NCBI GenBank assembly: GCA_013368315.1
Contig: JAACJM010000058.1
Location: 124,001 to 188,000, forward strand
Direction: 5' to 3'
DNA from: Tetrapyrgos nigripes
Lineage: Eukaryota; Basidiomycota; Agaricomycetes; Agaricales; Campanellaceae
DNA length: 64,000 nt
Positions 20,455 to 30,830 of this stretch are shown here, one piece after another. How positions within the stretch are numbered: the stretch's first letter is position 1; each line of letters starts with the position of its first letter. The position numbers were made by a program, and so were the translations under genes. The notes under the pieces were generated by a model. The model made no database searches. It saw nothing but the letters and a program-made list of their open reading frames with translations, and was not told where the DNA came from.

Positions 20455-22541
20455 CCCAGCATCAGTCTTGCTGCGGTCCGGGTAGGTCTGGTCTTTGACC
20501 AAATTTCCTGGCCCTTGACCCGGCCCTCAAGGGTCGGGCCAAAATTTTTCTGGGCCTGGACCGGCGGACTGGGTCCAACAGGGCCGGTCCAGGGCTGGAC
20601 CCGGTCCTCGCAGTGATTTTTTTTCTAACGAGAGAGTGGTCAAAAGTAGGAAAATGTACCATAGCTACACCTACCTTTTGAATCAACGTAAAAATGTCAC
20701 TGAATGGTGAGTTTACACGCATCACAGTGTCAAAATGACATTTGCAGTCAGATGTATGTGACTGGGATCACATTTCATCACACTAAGGGAGTTGCCGAAG
20801 CTGGCCTCTTGGCTCATCACATGGCTGATACATGGCCAAACATGTAACCACTGCATCAAAAAAGCTAGGTTCGTTCCAAGCCCCTTCTCTGATTGGCTGG
20901 ACTTGTTTGTGGCACTTTATTGTTTATCATTATTGACGTGCCTTCAGAGAAGGGGCTTGTTGCAAGATGGTGATTTTAGAGGGCTCGTAGAACGACTTTC
21001 TACTACCACTGCCTCTGCCGTTCCCTACCTCTGGCTTCCTCAGTCCACTCTTACTATGTCACGCAACACCCTCTCTTACTCAGAACTCTACTGCTGGACG
21101 TATTTCTCAAGTAATCCTATCATACTTTTCGGCCTTGGACACAAAATCAAGACCTCTGAAAAATCGTTTGGCGGTGGTAGTCTGAGTGCTCCAGGTGTGT
21201 CTGAAACATATGTTCGTTATTACTAAGGATCCTAACAATGCTTCCAAGTCATTTTGACGTGCTCTAGTATACCCGCCCATCATCCTCAGTGTCTCTTTTG
21301 GTGTCGGCACCTCAACCCCTATTCCAAGTCTAGCAGTCCTTTCCACCTAGTCACCTCCCACTTTGGCTTCTCCTGTCCCAGACACTTCAATAAGGCCAAC
21401 AACGTCCTCTGGTACCTTTCTGGCCCTCAGTAGGGCATCACAGCACGCGTTCTTCTTAGTGTAAAGACCAGCATCACGTCGCACTGCTGCTGCCTCCACT
21501 ATTTCTTCACGAACAAAGATCCGCACTGCCTCCGAGCCCCAGGCATCCTCCAGTCAGCGTCCTATGGGCCTGGTTGCCACTCAAAACTTCTTGCCTCCAC
21601 CAACAACGCCGCTACTCCTACTCCCAATTGTTAATAACTCCTGCTAGTGTGCACTAAAGTATTACCGCCTGTATGTACATCAAGGTGTCAGTAAGACATG
21701 AAGTAAAACGTACAAATAGAAAGAAGTTATTGCTTCTTAGGCCCAGAGGGACATGAATCTCACTAAAACTTGTATTTATTTCTACCTATAAGGCTGCTCC
21801 AATGTTTCTCACCTAGAACTCCTCGTCGCAGCGGTGTTGTACCCTTTTTCGAACCTCGTCACACTGTGTGATGTACGTGACAACTTACCGCTCATATTGA
21901 CCACCTTCCCTCCTCTAACACCTGTATTGCTAGCACATCTTCTGGAGGTGGAAAATACAATTCCAGGTCATCTATATGCACCTGAAGTATATGCTGCCCA
22001 GCCCGCTTGTTCTCCATATTTCTCTAGCAAATTCAGCAGCCTCAAGAAGTCTCTGTCTCAATTCTGCGTGTGACTCCCCTTAGCTGGCGAATATGTATTG
22101 TATATTAGATTTTATCAGGAATTTGGCATACACAGTCCGATAGGGTACCTTCTAAGCTACATTTTTGTCTCTTACAGTACATGTTTCCAGGAAGAATTGA
22201 ATGAGCTAGTAAGCCGCCAATGAGCCCTATCATTTGAAACATTTTCTCGCAAGCCCCTTCTAGCGAAGGGCGGAACTTCGCGGGGCTTGTTCCGAACCTA
22301 CAAAAAAGCCACTAGAGACGTTGGGGACTGTGTTACGTCACCTCAAACAAGCTCTACTGGCACCTGGAACTTCGAGGTCCAACCCAGGTCCGGACCTTCT
22401 TGCCAATGCTGGACCCTGGCCCGAACCTACAGGTCCAGGTCTGGCCCGGCATAGCCACTGACCCCGGACCTGGGGGTCGGTTCGGGGTCGGTTCGGAGCC
22501 ACGAGGGCCATGGCCCTGACCGCGGCAAGACTGCCCAGCAT
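20455..22541. mobile_element. hAT-type transposon with 8-bp target-site duplication
   Basis: The element itself is 20463-22533 (2,071 bp). The left tip CAGTCTTGCTGCGGTCCGGG and the inverted right tip CAGTCTTGCCGCGGTCAGGG match at 18 of 20 bases. Directly outside both tips is the same 8-mer, CCCAGCAT (20455-20462 and 22534-22541). An 8-bp duplication with CAG-type tips is the hallmark of hAT elements. Dense GGTCC/GGACC motifs within about 170 bases of each end look like subterminal transposase-binding repeats. Interior frames (for example 20792-21226) show no hAT transposase signature, so it is probably non-autonomous. The intact target duplication suggests a fairly recent insertion. Confidence 0.85.
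20866..22300. repeat. Inverted repeats nested inside the hAT element
   Basis: TAGGTTCG...AAGCCCC at 20866-20884 is matched by GGGGCTTG...CGAACCTA at 22282-22300 in inverse orientation. CAAGCCCCTTCTCTG (20877-20891) is also perfectly inverted 54 bases later as CAGAGAAGGGGCTTG (20945-20959). This may be an older small element inside the hAT copy. Confidence 0.45.
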
Positions 22542-22674
22542 GGCTTCATAGCGCCGTCATCACAGCTTCTGACTGGAATTTTAAGTGGAAAGGAAACCTG
22601 GAGCTTCGGATTCAGCAAACATTTTTCCTCTCAAAAAGCAAAACCCACTTTTTTACGACGCGTACGGCTACTAC

Positions 22675-22980
22675 TTATAGATTCAGGTTACCTGTCTTTT
22701 TACGCAGAAAAATTTCCCACGTTGTCCTTCCAACCCCGACCTCGACAACGGACAAGGAATTTGAAATGCCCTCGGCGAACTTAAGTGAAACTCCTGTTAC
22801 TCCGTCAATGTCTGCAGCTCTGAATCCGAGGACCTCCAAGCTCTTTGTATACTCATCAAACGACAAGTTGCTGTCTTGCGCCCTGTTCGCGAATGGTCTT
22901 TTTTCTCCAATTTTTTTTTCTGCCATACTGTGCTTGCTCAGACTTACCTTTTTGCACTCATACTGATGTTTATCATTCAA
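22675..22980 (-). pseudogene. Coding-like exon beside the hAT insertion, family unknown
   Basis: Minus-strand frame; from an internal Met at 22924 it reads MAEKKIGEKRPFANRAQ, then SFDEYTKSLEVLGFRAADI and a helical remainder ending KKTG at a GTAACC donor. A plausible acceptor (AAATTCCAG) lies about 110 bases downstream, just before the hAT target site. Beyond the element (20462 downward) the minus strand reads GRWLGEYVRLGYYDN and on to a TAG near 20345. The middle resembles a small helical SAM-like domain, but this is only a resemblance. The gene may have been split by the transposon. Confidence 0.3.
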
Positions 22981-25924
22981 TTAGTGCTCTTACTCCTCCA
23001 ACCCTTCAAGAAAACGGCGTTTATTGACTCAAATACTGCCAATTCCTCAATTGCAGACTCTATGCGACGTCTATCGTGACTACATAGGTCATAACACCTC
23101 GTCAATGATTTGGAGCGTCAAACAATCAAGCTACATATCTTGTTGTTTTCATCATCTTACTGCCTTGACCTGTCTGTTGGGCATGACGGACGCGATCATT
23201 CTGCTGTTCAACGACTGTCTGGAAACATGAAACAATGTGCTGGAGCCTGGCAGTAACGGTGTGGCTTGATTAATTCCTGGATCAACGCAATGTCAATGTC
23301 GTTTCCCTTGTTCAGAATATTCAATAAGAAGCGTGGTTAATGGCGGGAATCGAGCGTCAATCCCTCTACTAAGTGTCTGTGCCCGTCTTGCGGGGTTGGG
23401 TGAGCCTGGAAGATGAGATGAGGTCGAAGGCATATCGAGTCTTTATCTTCAGCTCTCCTCCCTGGTTTCAGTCAAGTTCTTGCTGATCCAATCACTCAAG
23501 GTCCCTGTTTCATGAAGTCTGTGTGCGGACACTTGGTCTGAATGATGGGAATTCCTCAAGTGCGCAAGTGAGCTGTAAGTTGACCAAGTATGTTTTGGCT
23601 CAAATCGTTAATTCCGATCGCGCTCACTTTCAGGTTTGTAGGGACGGAATTCCCGCGACCAGCAGCGAGGTAGTGCGTTGATGCGCTCGCTTTCTGCCAT
23701 TCATCACCAAGGTTGGCAATTTCTTTGCCCTATTAAACCATAGGGAGAAACGCCAAAACCTACCGCAGGCTCAGAAGGTGACTGAGTCCGAGTTACACTA
23801 TTGGGCTGACGTCAATAACAGTGCAGCAACAGATCAATGTTCTAATAAGGCTACGCTCATTTCTTCAACATCCTACCACTCCGTTCTCTCACCACTCTTC
23901 CTGGTTGCTTTACCTTATTCCCAATACAGTCGCAAATGAGGAGGCACTCGACGGAAAGAAAACGCTGACTATACTCGCGGAAATTGGCACACCGTTTCTG
24001 GCGCCTATCTCCTCCGCCACTAATTGTTCACCCCCTGAAACAGTGATTGCTTCCCTGCAGTATGCCAAACAGACTCAGGGGACCCCAGAAGTGCAGCTGT
24101 TAGTCCGTGTGCGCTACGACGAGAACGAGTCTACAATCTCGATTTTCCGGTTACGAGCTGAAAGACCAAACCATGCCAAGAGATGGATTGTGGTGTTTCG
24201 AATTTCTAGGAAGTCTACCATCTCGGCTCCATCTATCCACTCTGTACATAGTAGATGTCCTACTTCAGGCCGAGGATTTCTTCGCATCCAGGACCAGATG
24301 ATCACGGCCTGGTTCAAACTTGAAGATCGACCTCTACGCGACTTCCGTTTCGAGGTGAGTGGCCCAAATCACCGTACAGTCAATTCTGGTTCGCGTCGCT
24401 CTAACCTGTCTGTCGGTGCTATAGTAGATGAATCCAAAGACAAACTCCATCTTTGTCGGAGCCGCCGTGTTCAGGTAATCCTACTCATTCGCCTCAGCTG
24501 GAATGAAATGCTCGGGCCGTTCTCTCATACAACTTTGGAGATATCCAAATAGCATTCCCTTTTTGAGGGAAATCCCTGCTTGTTCGAAGTTCATGTCACT
24601 ATTGATAATGGCCATTGGTTCCATCATGGCCAGGCTTAGGACATGTTTCCAGTTGTACGAATATTTTTTCCCAATGGCAGGACGTTTTTTTGTCTTCCGT
24701 CGTGAAGTTGTTGGTCCATCAAGGAGCTTAAACTACATCATCATGGACTGAGTCATTTTTAAGACGAGTTCTCATATTAACCAGTGTTACGGTAATTTCC
24801 CTCTCTTTCGCTCGAGTCAATTTCAACGGTTACGCGTACGGTCTTGTAGAGTATCTTTGCGTCCTACATCCAACTTTGACGGGGAATTCCCCAGCAGCCT
24901 AAGGCACTTTCGTTCATTGTTTCTCTACATCATACTGACTTCCGTCCTTATTCTAAATTGTTTACCGTTCCTGTCACCGAAGACCGATGCCCCAATTCAC
25001 ATCGGGTGGATTCCACTCTCTCACGCTTCTTGGCATTTGCTACTGTCACTGACCTTGCAGATCCCCAAAGAAAACTATTAACGGCGCTGGTGATGCTTAT
25101 CTTACGTAGGACAGAACTGAATTGAAGACGGGCTCCATGACATGAATGGCCCAAGTTTTTGACAAGCTCAGCCTCCTGAAGATACACACGGACGAGTATG
25201 CGACCGTTCAGATGTTGGTTGCAACGATATGATACAACCTATGCTCTAGTTACCAATATACGACCAGAATTTGCAGAGAAAGATGTGGCATGCCATCGTT
25301 TCCGGAAGCTCTTTGCCATTATAGGTATGTACTTAATACTTATATGACTGTTCACTGCCAGTCTTGAACCTCCATCATGATGAAAGGAACCGCTCAGCGC
25401 TGGCCATGTTTTTTTGCGATGTTTGGCTTGGCATCCTGCTATAACAACATGGCGAAGCCCTGTTTACCTCTGACGAATCCCGACCAGATGAAATCAAAAT
25501 TATATGCTTCGGGGCCTTTCAGAATAAAATCCTCGGTAGTATGTGTTCATCGTATTCAGTTGTCTGAGGGCCAGGTACAGGAGGATCATCAAGACAATTT
25601 TGACAGACTTCGACATTTGTCGTCAAAATGAGCGCTATCGACAGATCTGACCGTGTTTCTAGGAGATCCATTCTGGCGTTTTCCTCCCTGATGCGGAGCA
25701 TTCCGTCAGTGTTGGTAGGATCTGTGCTGACGTTCTGAGGAGTGCTGTAATGATTCGCGCGCTCGAAATACTTTTGAATGAATGGCCTGTAGATCATCCC
25801 GACAAGTGCTGAATCAATAACATTTCAGATTTGAGACGTTAAAAGGACAAAGCTTGTCAATGCTAATGACCATCCATCCACCCATCTTCCTATACCGTAA
25901 AGTATTTGACGTACTCAATCGAAG
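22981..25924. other. Gene-poor stretch; one long unexplained open frame
   Basis: The longest frame, 23821-24552 (plus, 243 codons), has no family signature and no clear splice structure. It could be chance or a decayed gene. Nothing else is convincing, including the minus-strand frame at 25519-25797. Confidence 0.3.
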
Positions 25925-26890
25925 ATGCAGGGCTACAATTACAATCGTAGGTCATCCGTGACAATTGACATTGTCAGAATCAGTGCTCACCAAGTTTGTT
26001 TAGGACAGGATGACTACAGTGAACAACTCTTTTCTGGTTTTCAAGATCAACACACAAGCTACGGCGCTGGTACTTGCCATTTTCCTGTCTTGATCTACAT
26101 TGGACTCATACGTACTAGCGTCTGGATTTCCCAATCACAATGCTGCATCGTCGCCGGAAGCATTTCCTCCGTATGGCTCACAGTACTATCCCAACGAATA
26201 CCCTCCGAATCTGTCGCAAAATGGTTACGGTGATTTCGCGCAACGTGAACAGTTTGCCATGACTCAGAATCATGCTCCTGGTTACGGGCCTGGGGACGGT
26301 CATACCGGACTGCCGGCAGAATATCAAGATCCTAGCTTCTTCCACAATAACTCTATGTCGGCGAACAGACCATACTATGGACAAACCTCCTCTTCGCTGC
26401 AAGCGATGGTTCCGAGTCAGAGGCCGACCGAACATAATAGCCATCAGAGGACTTGCTCTCGGTGCCACACTAATGGTAGCAGGACGTACGTTGGTTTTTT
26501 TATCACAGAGGTCTGATATTGACCGTAATCTATAGAAATTCATGGGGACAAGATCCTAGGACTGGCGAGTTATTGTGCGGGTCTTGTATGATGCACGCGC
26601 AACAAACCGGGTCTTCTAAAACATGTCAACGTACCGATTCGAGAGCGGATGGTACACGAAATTCGCAGTCTTCAAAGCCAGGGCAAAGGTGCAGCCACTG
26701 TGGCACGACCGAAACAATGACTTGGCGTCGAGACAAGGATAAAAATTTAATCTGTAATGCATGCGGGGTATACGTCCAAGTACTTGGGAAGGAGAGGCCG
26801 CTCTCGTTGAAGCCTAGTGTTTACAAACCTCGACCTAAACCCCCAGCTTCCCAGACTATTAGATTCAAGCATTACACTCCTGATCAGTAA
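25925..26890 (+). CDS. Protein with two GATA-type zinc fingers (4 exons, 269 aa)
   Basis: Exons 25925-25946, 26004-26069, 26119-26485 and 26536-26890 join in phase to 269 codons plus stop. The N-terminal 140 residues are Tyr/Gln/Pro/Asn-rich (SQYYPNEYPPNLSQNGYGDF), like a disordered activation region. Two zinc fingers follow. The first has Cys 142/145 and 166/169 (C-x2-C-x20-C-x2-C) and is split by intron 3. The second has Cys 204/207 and 225/228 (C-x2-C-x17-C-x2-C) with TWRRDKDKNLICNACG, the classic GATA form. A basic KPRPKPP tail follows. Finger 2 should bind GATA sites. Finger 1 lacks the TPxWR core and may serve protein contacts or weak DNA binding. Two-finger fungal GATA proteins include siderophore regulators, but the Cys-rich linker of that group is not seen here. 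Confidence 0.85.
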
Positions 26891-29800
26891 TCTTAGTTTT
26901 AATGTACTTAATCACCTAATAGCTAATAAATTTGCGAGTCTTGTAGAGCAAAGTACTTACCCCGGTGAACCATTCTGTGCACCTCGATAGAATGTCTCTC
27001 TCTCAAACGCGTATTGCTCAACTGAGCCTGCAATTCTCGGGAAGTCTCATGCTCTCCCGTTGGTCCGGTAGACGTTCACACATCGAGTCCTGAACACGGC
27101 TGCACAGTCGAACAACGCTAGCTTGCGCTGATCATTCTGGCAAATGCTACAACGAGAAACTGATTGATCGCCAATCCTGACGTCTCCTGATGCCTACGAC
27201 ACTGCTAACACGCATGATTCAGTTGCGAATGACTTGTGAAGTGGGGAATCAAAGGTAATCAACTGAGGTGTAGCACCATTCCTCCATTTGATCTACGTTT
27301 TTGCAGATCAATTATCGTCGGACCATGCCTAGCTTTTCCGTATATATTGAAGATGGACCGCCTTAGCTATGAGCCACAGTAGGCGGGTCAGTTGTAACGC
27401 GTTTCTGCTCGACAGCGTCGACTGCTAATTTCTTCCTTCAAAGGAAACAAGTCCTAGACCAAAAGGCCGTAGCAGTGAACTTTCTACGCATGACAATACC
27501 CGACCTTGTCCATGCCCATCGAAAGACCAATCAAGAAATGACTCATTCGCGAGATTATTGCAGAAATTAGCTTTGGTAGAGTGTAGACCTTGAGGCTGTG
27601 ATTTGCCACTTGCGCGGTGATTATGAGTAGTATGTAGATCCCGCAAATTAAATCGGTGTAAGTCCGGAGGTGCGAGGCTCGGTCGTTTCTAGAGTTCTTC
27701 TAGCCACAAATGGCTTGAGGAGAAGCTGTAGAACTCGAGTCATCGCCTGAAGAATTCGAATCAGCGGATTAACATTAGTAAGCTTATAGCCGCTACCGGT
27801 GAGATGAATAATCAAGTTTCGTTATGGACCCTTCAAAGCCATAATAGCCCAACGCAACGTAGCACTACCAGGAAGAGAAGTAATTTACCAAAGTTTCTTG
27901 GGTCCGTACAGTCGGGAGATTGGTGTCCAAAAGGCCTTGCTACCTTCCTATCCATCAACTGCTTGATTAAGCAACTTCGAAAATAGTATCCTGCCTGTTT
28001 CCCGATGAAGTCGAAGCGAGTTGAACTGCGCAAACTTAGCAGTTGGTCAGGCCAGACGAACCTGCAAGAAGTGGCTACGTAGTCCCTGTGCAAAGACAAC
28101 GAAACGGCCCTTTGATTACCTTAAACATCGGGGAGGTGTACATGCCCGTTTGCTTTTTGACGTGTGCATCGTGAGACTAGTCTAGCCAAAGGCTTGCTGG
28201 AGTAGATGGGCTACCTCTACCCTCCGTGGCTAGGAAGGTCTGCGGCGTAGCGATTTTTGAATGTCTTCACTCCGAGTCGGACTGGCCAATTTGATAACAA
28301 TCAACATACAGTGCCTTACAGTGGTAGACTTTGTGAGAGCCGAGGTGGCATAAGTTTGACGCTATTGTCTCAGACTTTCGAACCATGTCTGATCATGAGG
28401 ACCTCGAGAGAATATGGATGTGCTAGCGTAGCGAGATGAGCGCGTCCAGTTCTCCAGTTCTAAGCAGGGGAGTACGTTTCAAAAATCCAGCAGAGAATGA
28501 TGCAGCATTCAAATACAGTCAGTAGTTGACTCGGAGCTGACGTTTTGACTCTTAGAGAGAGCGAAACAAGCAGGATCTGGACAGTATGTGCTACTGTCTT
28601 GCCAGATTTGACATCAGGATAGTAAAGGGTTTCCGTACGGTTCCCATAGGTGTCATTACAGATATGGAGGAGGAGGAGGAGGAGGAGGAGGAGTGTATTA
28701 CCCAGGCTAGGAGAGAGAGATTATGGCAGTGCGCCGGTACCAGTAGTAAAGCATTAACGCTGCCATCGCAGCCGACGGTAGGGTTGCGTGAAAAACTCCC
28801 TCCGAGTTTTTGACAGGGTAATTTACCTGGACCAGTTTTGCAGCGCCTTTTTGACCAGTTATTTACTGTAAAAAACCCACACGTGACTTCAAATACGTGA
28901 CCTCAAAATTTTTCTTTAAATTAAAATTTTGTGTCTAGCCGACGGTTCGGATCTCGTGACTTTCGAAGGCTCTCCGAGTCAAGGCCTGAGGTCTGAGTCC
29001 TGAGCTCAAGCCAGTCCAGTCAGTGACTCACTCACTGCTTGTCCAGTCGTCTGCTCAGTCGTTCGATATCTGACATTCTACTTCAAAGACAAGATGAGCA
29101 GGTTTTCCTGTCAGTAGTAGGTTCAGTCTTTCTACTTCATTACTAGACAGTGCGAAGACCGTCAGATCTTCAGATGTTGTGACGTGTATTTCGGTGCGTT
29201 TTCGATTTACTGCCCAGTAGAACAAGACTTAGGATCTGATGCAATAGTACAGGCAGGCTATAATAACCGCCTCTTTCGACTCTCAGAAGCGAAACTCGCA
29301 AAGGACGAGAATAACGTAGGATATGAAACGTCTTGCAGAATAGCTCGTGCTGCACCGTTGAAATGAGACCTGGCTCTGGTCGATACGTGTCTATTTAGAG
29401 GTATGCCCTCGCCTTCATCTTTCCTTCATATTTTTCGTCTATGGGAACGTTCTGGAACTGCTGTAATTCTTTTTCTTCGAGGAAGGACTGAGCTGTTCTG
29501 TTCAGGAAATGACGGGGATGAAGACCGTCTTCTGTGATGAAGATGCTTTGGAGGACGTGGCTCTGGGTCATTCAGTCGTGCAGAAGACCCTTGGTCGACA
29601 AAAGTGATGCTTCTCAAAGGCTCCACCACCATATAGTACCATCACGAAAACATCTCCTCTTGGTCATTTGACGCGAATCATAGAACCCTCGAAAAATTCC
29701 GCTTGGGAGTTCAACTGCAAAAGCCATATGCACCAACGCCTTCTCTCGCTTTTGATATGCCTTTCCGGATCTCATCTCATCTATGAAGATTAATATTTTA

Positions 29801-29942
29801 CTTCTAGGCCCCCAATGGCGGCCATTGCAAGGCGTCCACACAAATTTGGATTCCCTGCTGACTCTTTGCGGAAGTCTTGTGGTGTTCGGTAGCTGTGATG
29901 AAGCTCACCCTACCCGAAACGGCATCGTATACGTCTTTTGCG
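26891..29942. other. Three-kilobase stretch without a recognised gene
   Basis: Only short frames on both strands. It holds a (GGA)9 microsatellite at 28666-28693 and, near 28895-28933, an AT-rich self-complementary stretch (AAATTTTTC...AAAATTTT). No RNA gene or transposon signature was identified. Confidence 0.4.
28666..28693. repeat. (GGA)n microsatellite
   Basis: About nine GGA triplets in a row. They would read as a Glu run in one plus-strand frame, but that frame shows no other coding sign. Confidence 0.85.
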
Positions 29943-29950
29943 TATAAAAT
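29943..29950 (+). promoter_or_regulatory. TATA box of cerato-platanin 3
   Basis: TATAAAAT lies 74 bases before the start codon, similar spacing to copies 1 and 2, although the flanking sequence is unrelated. Confidence 0.5.
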
Positions 29951-30016
29951 GTCTGGATGGTCTGAGGGTTAAGCTCCAGAGTCGGACAACACCTTCAGAC
30001 CCTCTCCTAGCCCACC

Positions 30017-30445
30017 ATGAAGTTTTTCGCCACTCTCGCTCTCCTCCCACTCTTTGCCAGCGCTGCAGAACTTCGCTTCGAACCAGCTTTTGACAACGCC
30101 AACGGGTCTATGACCACCGTCTCCTGCTCAGACGGAGCCAACGGCCTCATCACTCGTTTCGGTTTCCAGAAATTTTCAGACATCCCCAACTTTCCCCACA
30201 TTGGTGCTGCCGACGCCATCAAGGGCTTCAACTCACCCAATTGCGGTACTTGCTGGAACATATCCTTCTCAAACGCTACTACGACTACGTCGATTACGCT
30301 TTTGGCCATTGACGTTGCGATTACTGGATTTGTTGTATCTCAGGAAGCGATGGATGAGTTGACGAATGGGCAAGCTGTTCAGCTTGGAGTGGTGAATGTA
30401 AATTCGACTCAGGTGAATGCGACCGAGTGTGGGCTCCCGGCATGA
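30017..30445 (+). CDS. Cerato-platanin 3 (secreted, 142 aa, divergent)
   Basis: Intronless coding sequence with a signal peptide (about residues 1-16, ending FASAA) and one cerato-platanin domain. It keeps CSDGANGLITRFGF, NSPNCGTCW and LAIDVAITGF; the four cysteines are at 37, 76, 79 and 138. It differs from copies 1 and 2 by an acidic N-terminus (AELRFEPAFD) and about five Asn-x-Ser/Thr sequons, suggesting heavier glycosylation. The DHAG element of copies 1 and 2 is replaced by DVAI. The promoter is not shared with the tandem pair. A candidate intron (30448-30500) begins 2 bases after the stop. The protein is likely secreted to the wall or medium; divergence suggests a distinct role or expression pattern. 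Confidence 0.93.
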   Translation: MKFFATLALLPLFASAAELRFEPAFDNANGSMTTVSCSDGANGLITRFGFQKFSDIPNFPHIGAADAIKGFNSPNCGTCWNISFSNATTTTSITLLAIDVAITGFVVSQEAMDELTNGQAVQLGVVNVNSTQVNATECGLPA

Positions 30446-30447
30446 TG

Positions 30448-30500
30448 GTGGGTGTGTCTTTCTTGCTTTCTCAGGTTATGTTACTGACGTCGGCTGGCAG
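30448..30500 (+). other. Candidate intron in the 3' UTR of cerato-platanin 3
   Basis: GTGGGT donor 2 bases after TGA, acceptor GGCTGGCAG, 53 nt. The position matches the post-stop introns of the other copies. Confidence 0.5.
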
Positions 30501-30830
30501 AAAGACGCTCTCATAATGGACACTCTTGTAGTTGGAATGGACAGTATTCTTCGACCTGATGGACATGGACTCTTGTACAGACATTCCACATAACAGCCTT
30601 GCTGTAGTTATGGTCAAACATGTATATATCTACCTCGTTGCTGTAAAATTGTTCTGGTATCTTCTCGAAGTCGAGGTTTGATTTACCTCGCGACGCCCTC
30701 ACAGTCTAACGGAACAAACCAATCAGGAACAACCAACGTAAGCACGCAAAAATATTCTGCGTACTGCTATCGCAGGAACGACCGTGTCGCGTCCCCTTTA
30801 TTAGACTTTGCTACCTCCTACTCTCCATCC

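Noticed and set aside
23821..24552. 243-codon plus-strand open frame as a gene
   Set aside because: No recognisable domain, no clear promoter or splice context; composition is not convincing, so left as part of a gene-poor stretch.
28586..28813. Open frame with a Glu run
   Set aside because: The Glu run comes from a GGA microsatellite; nothing else suggests coding.
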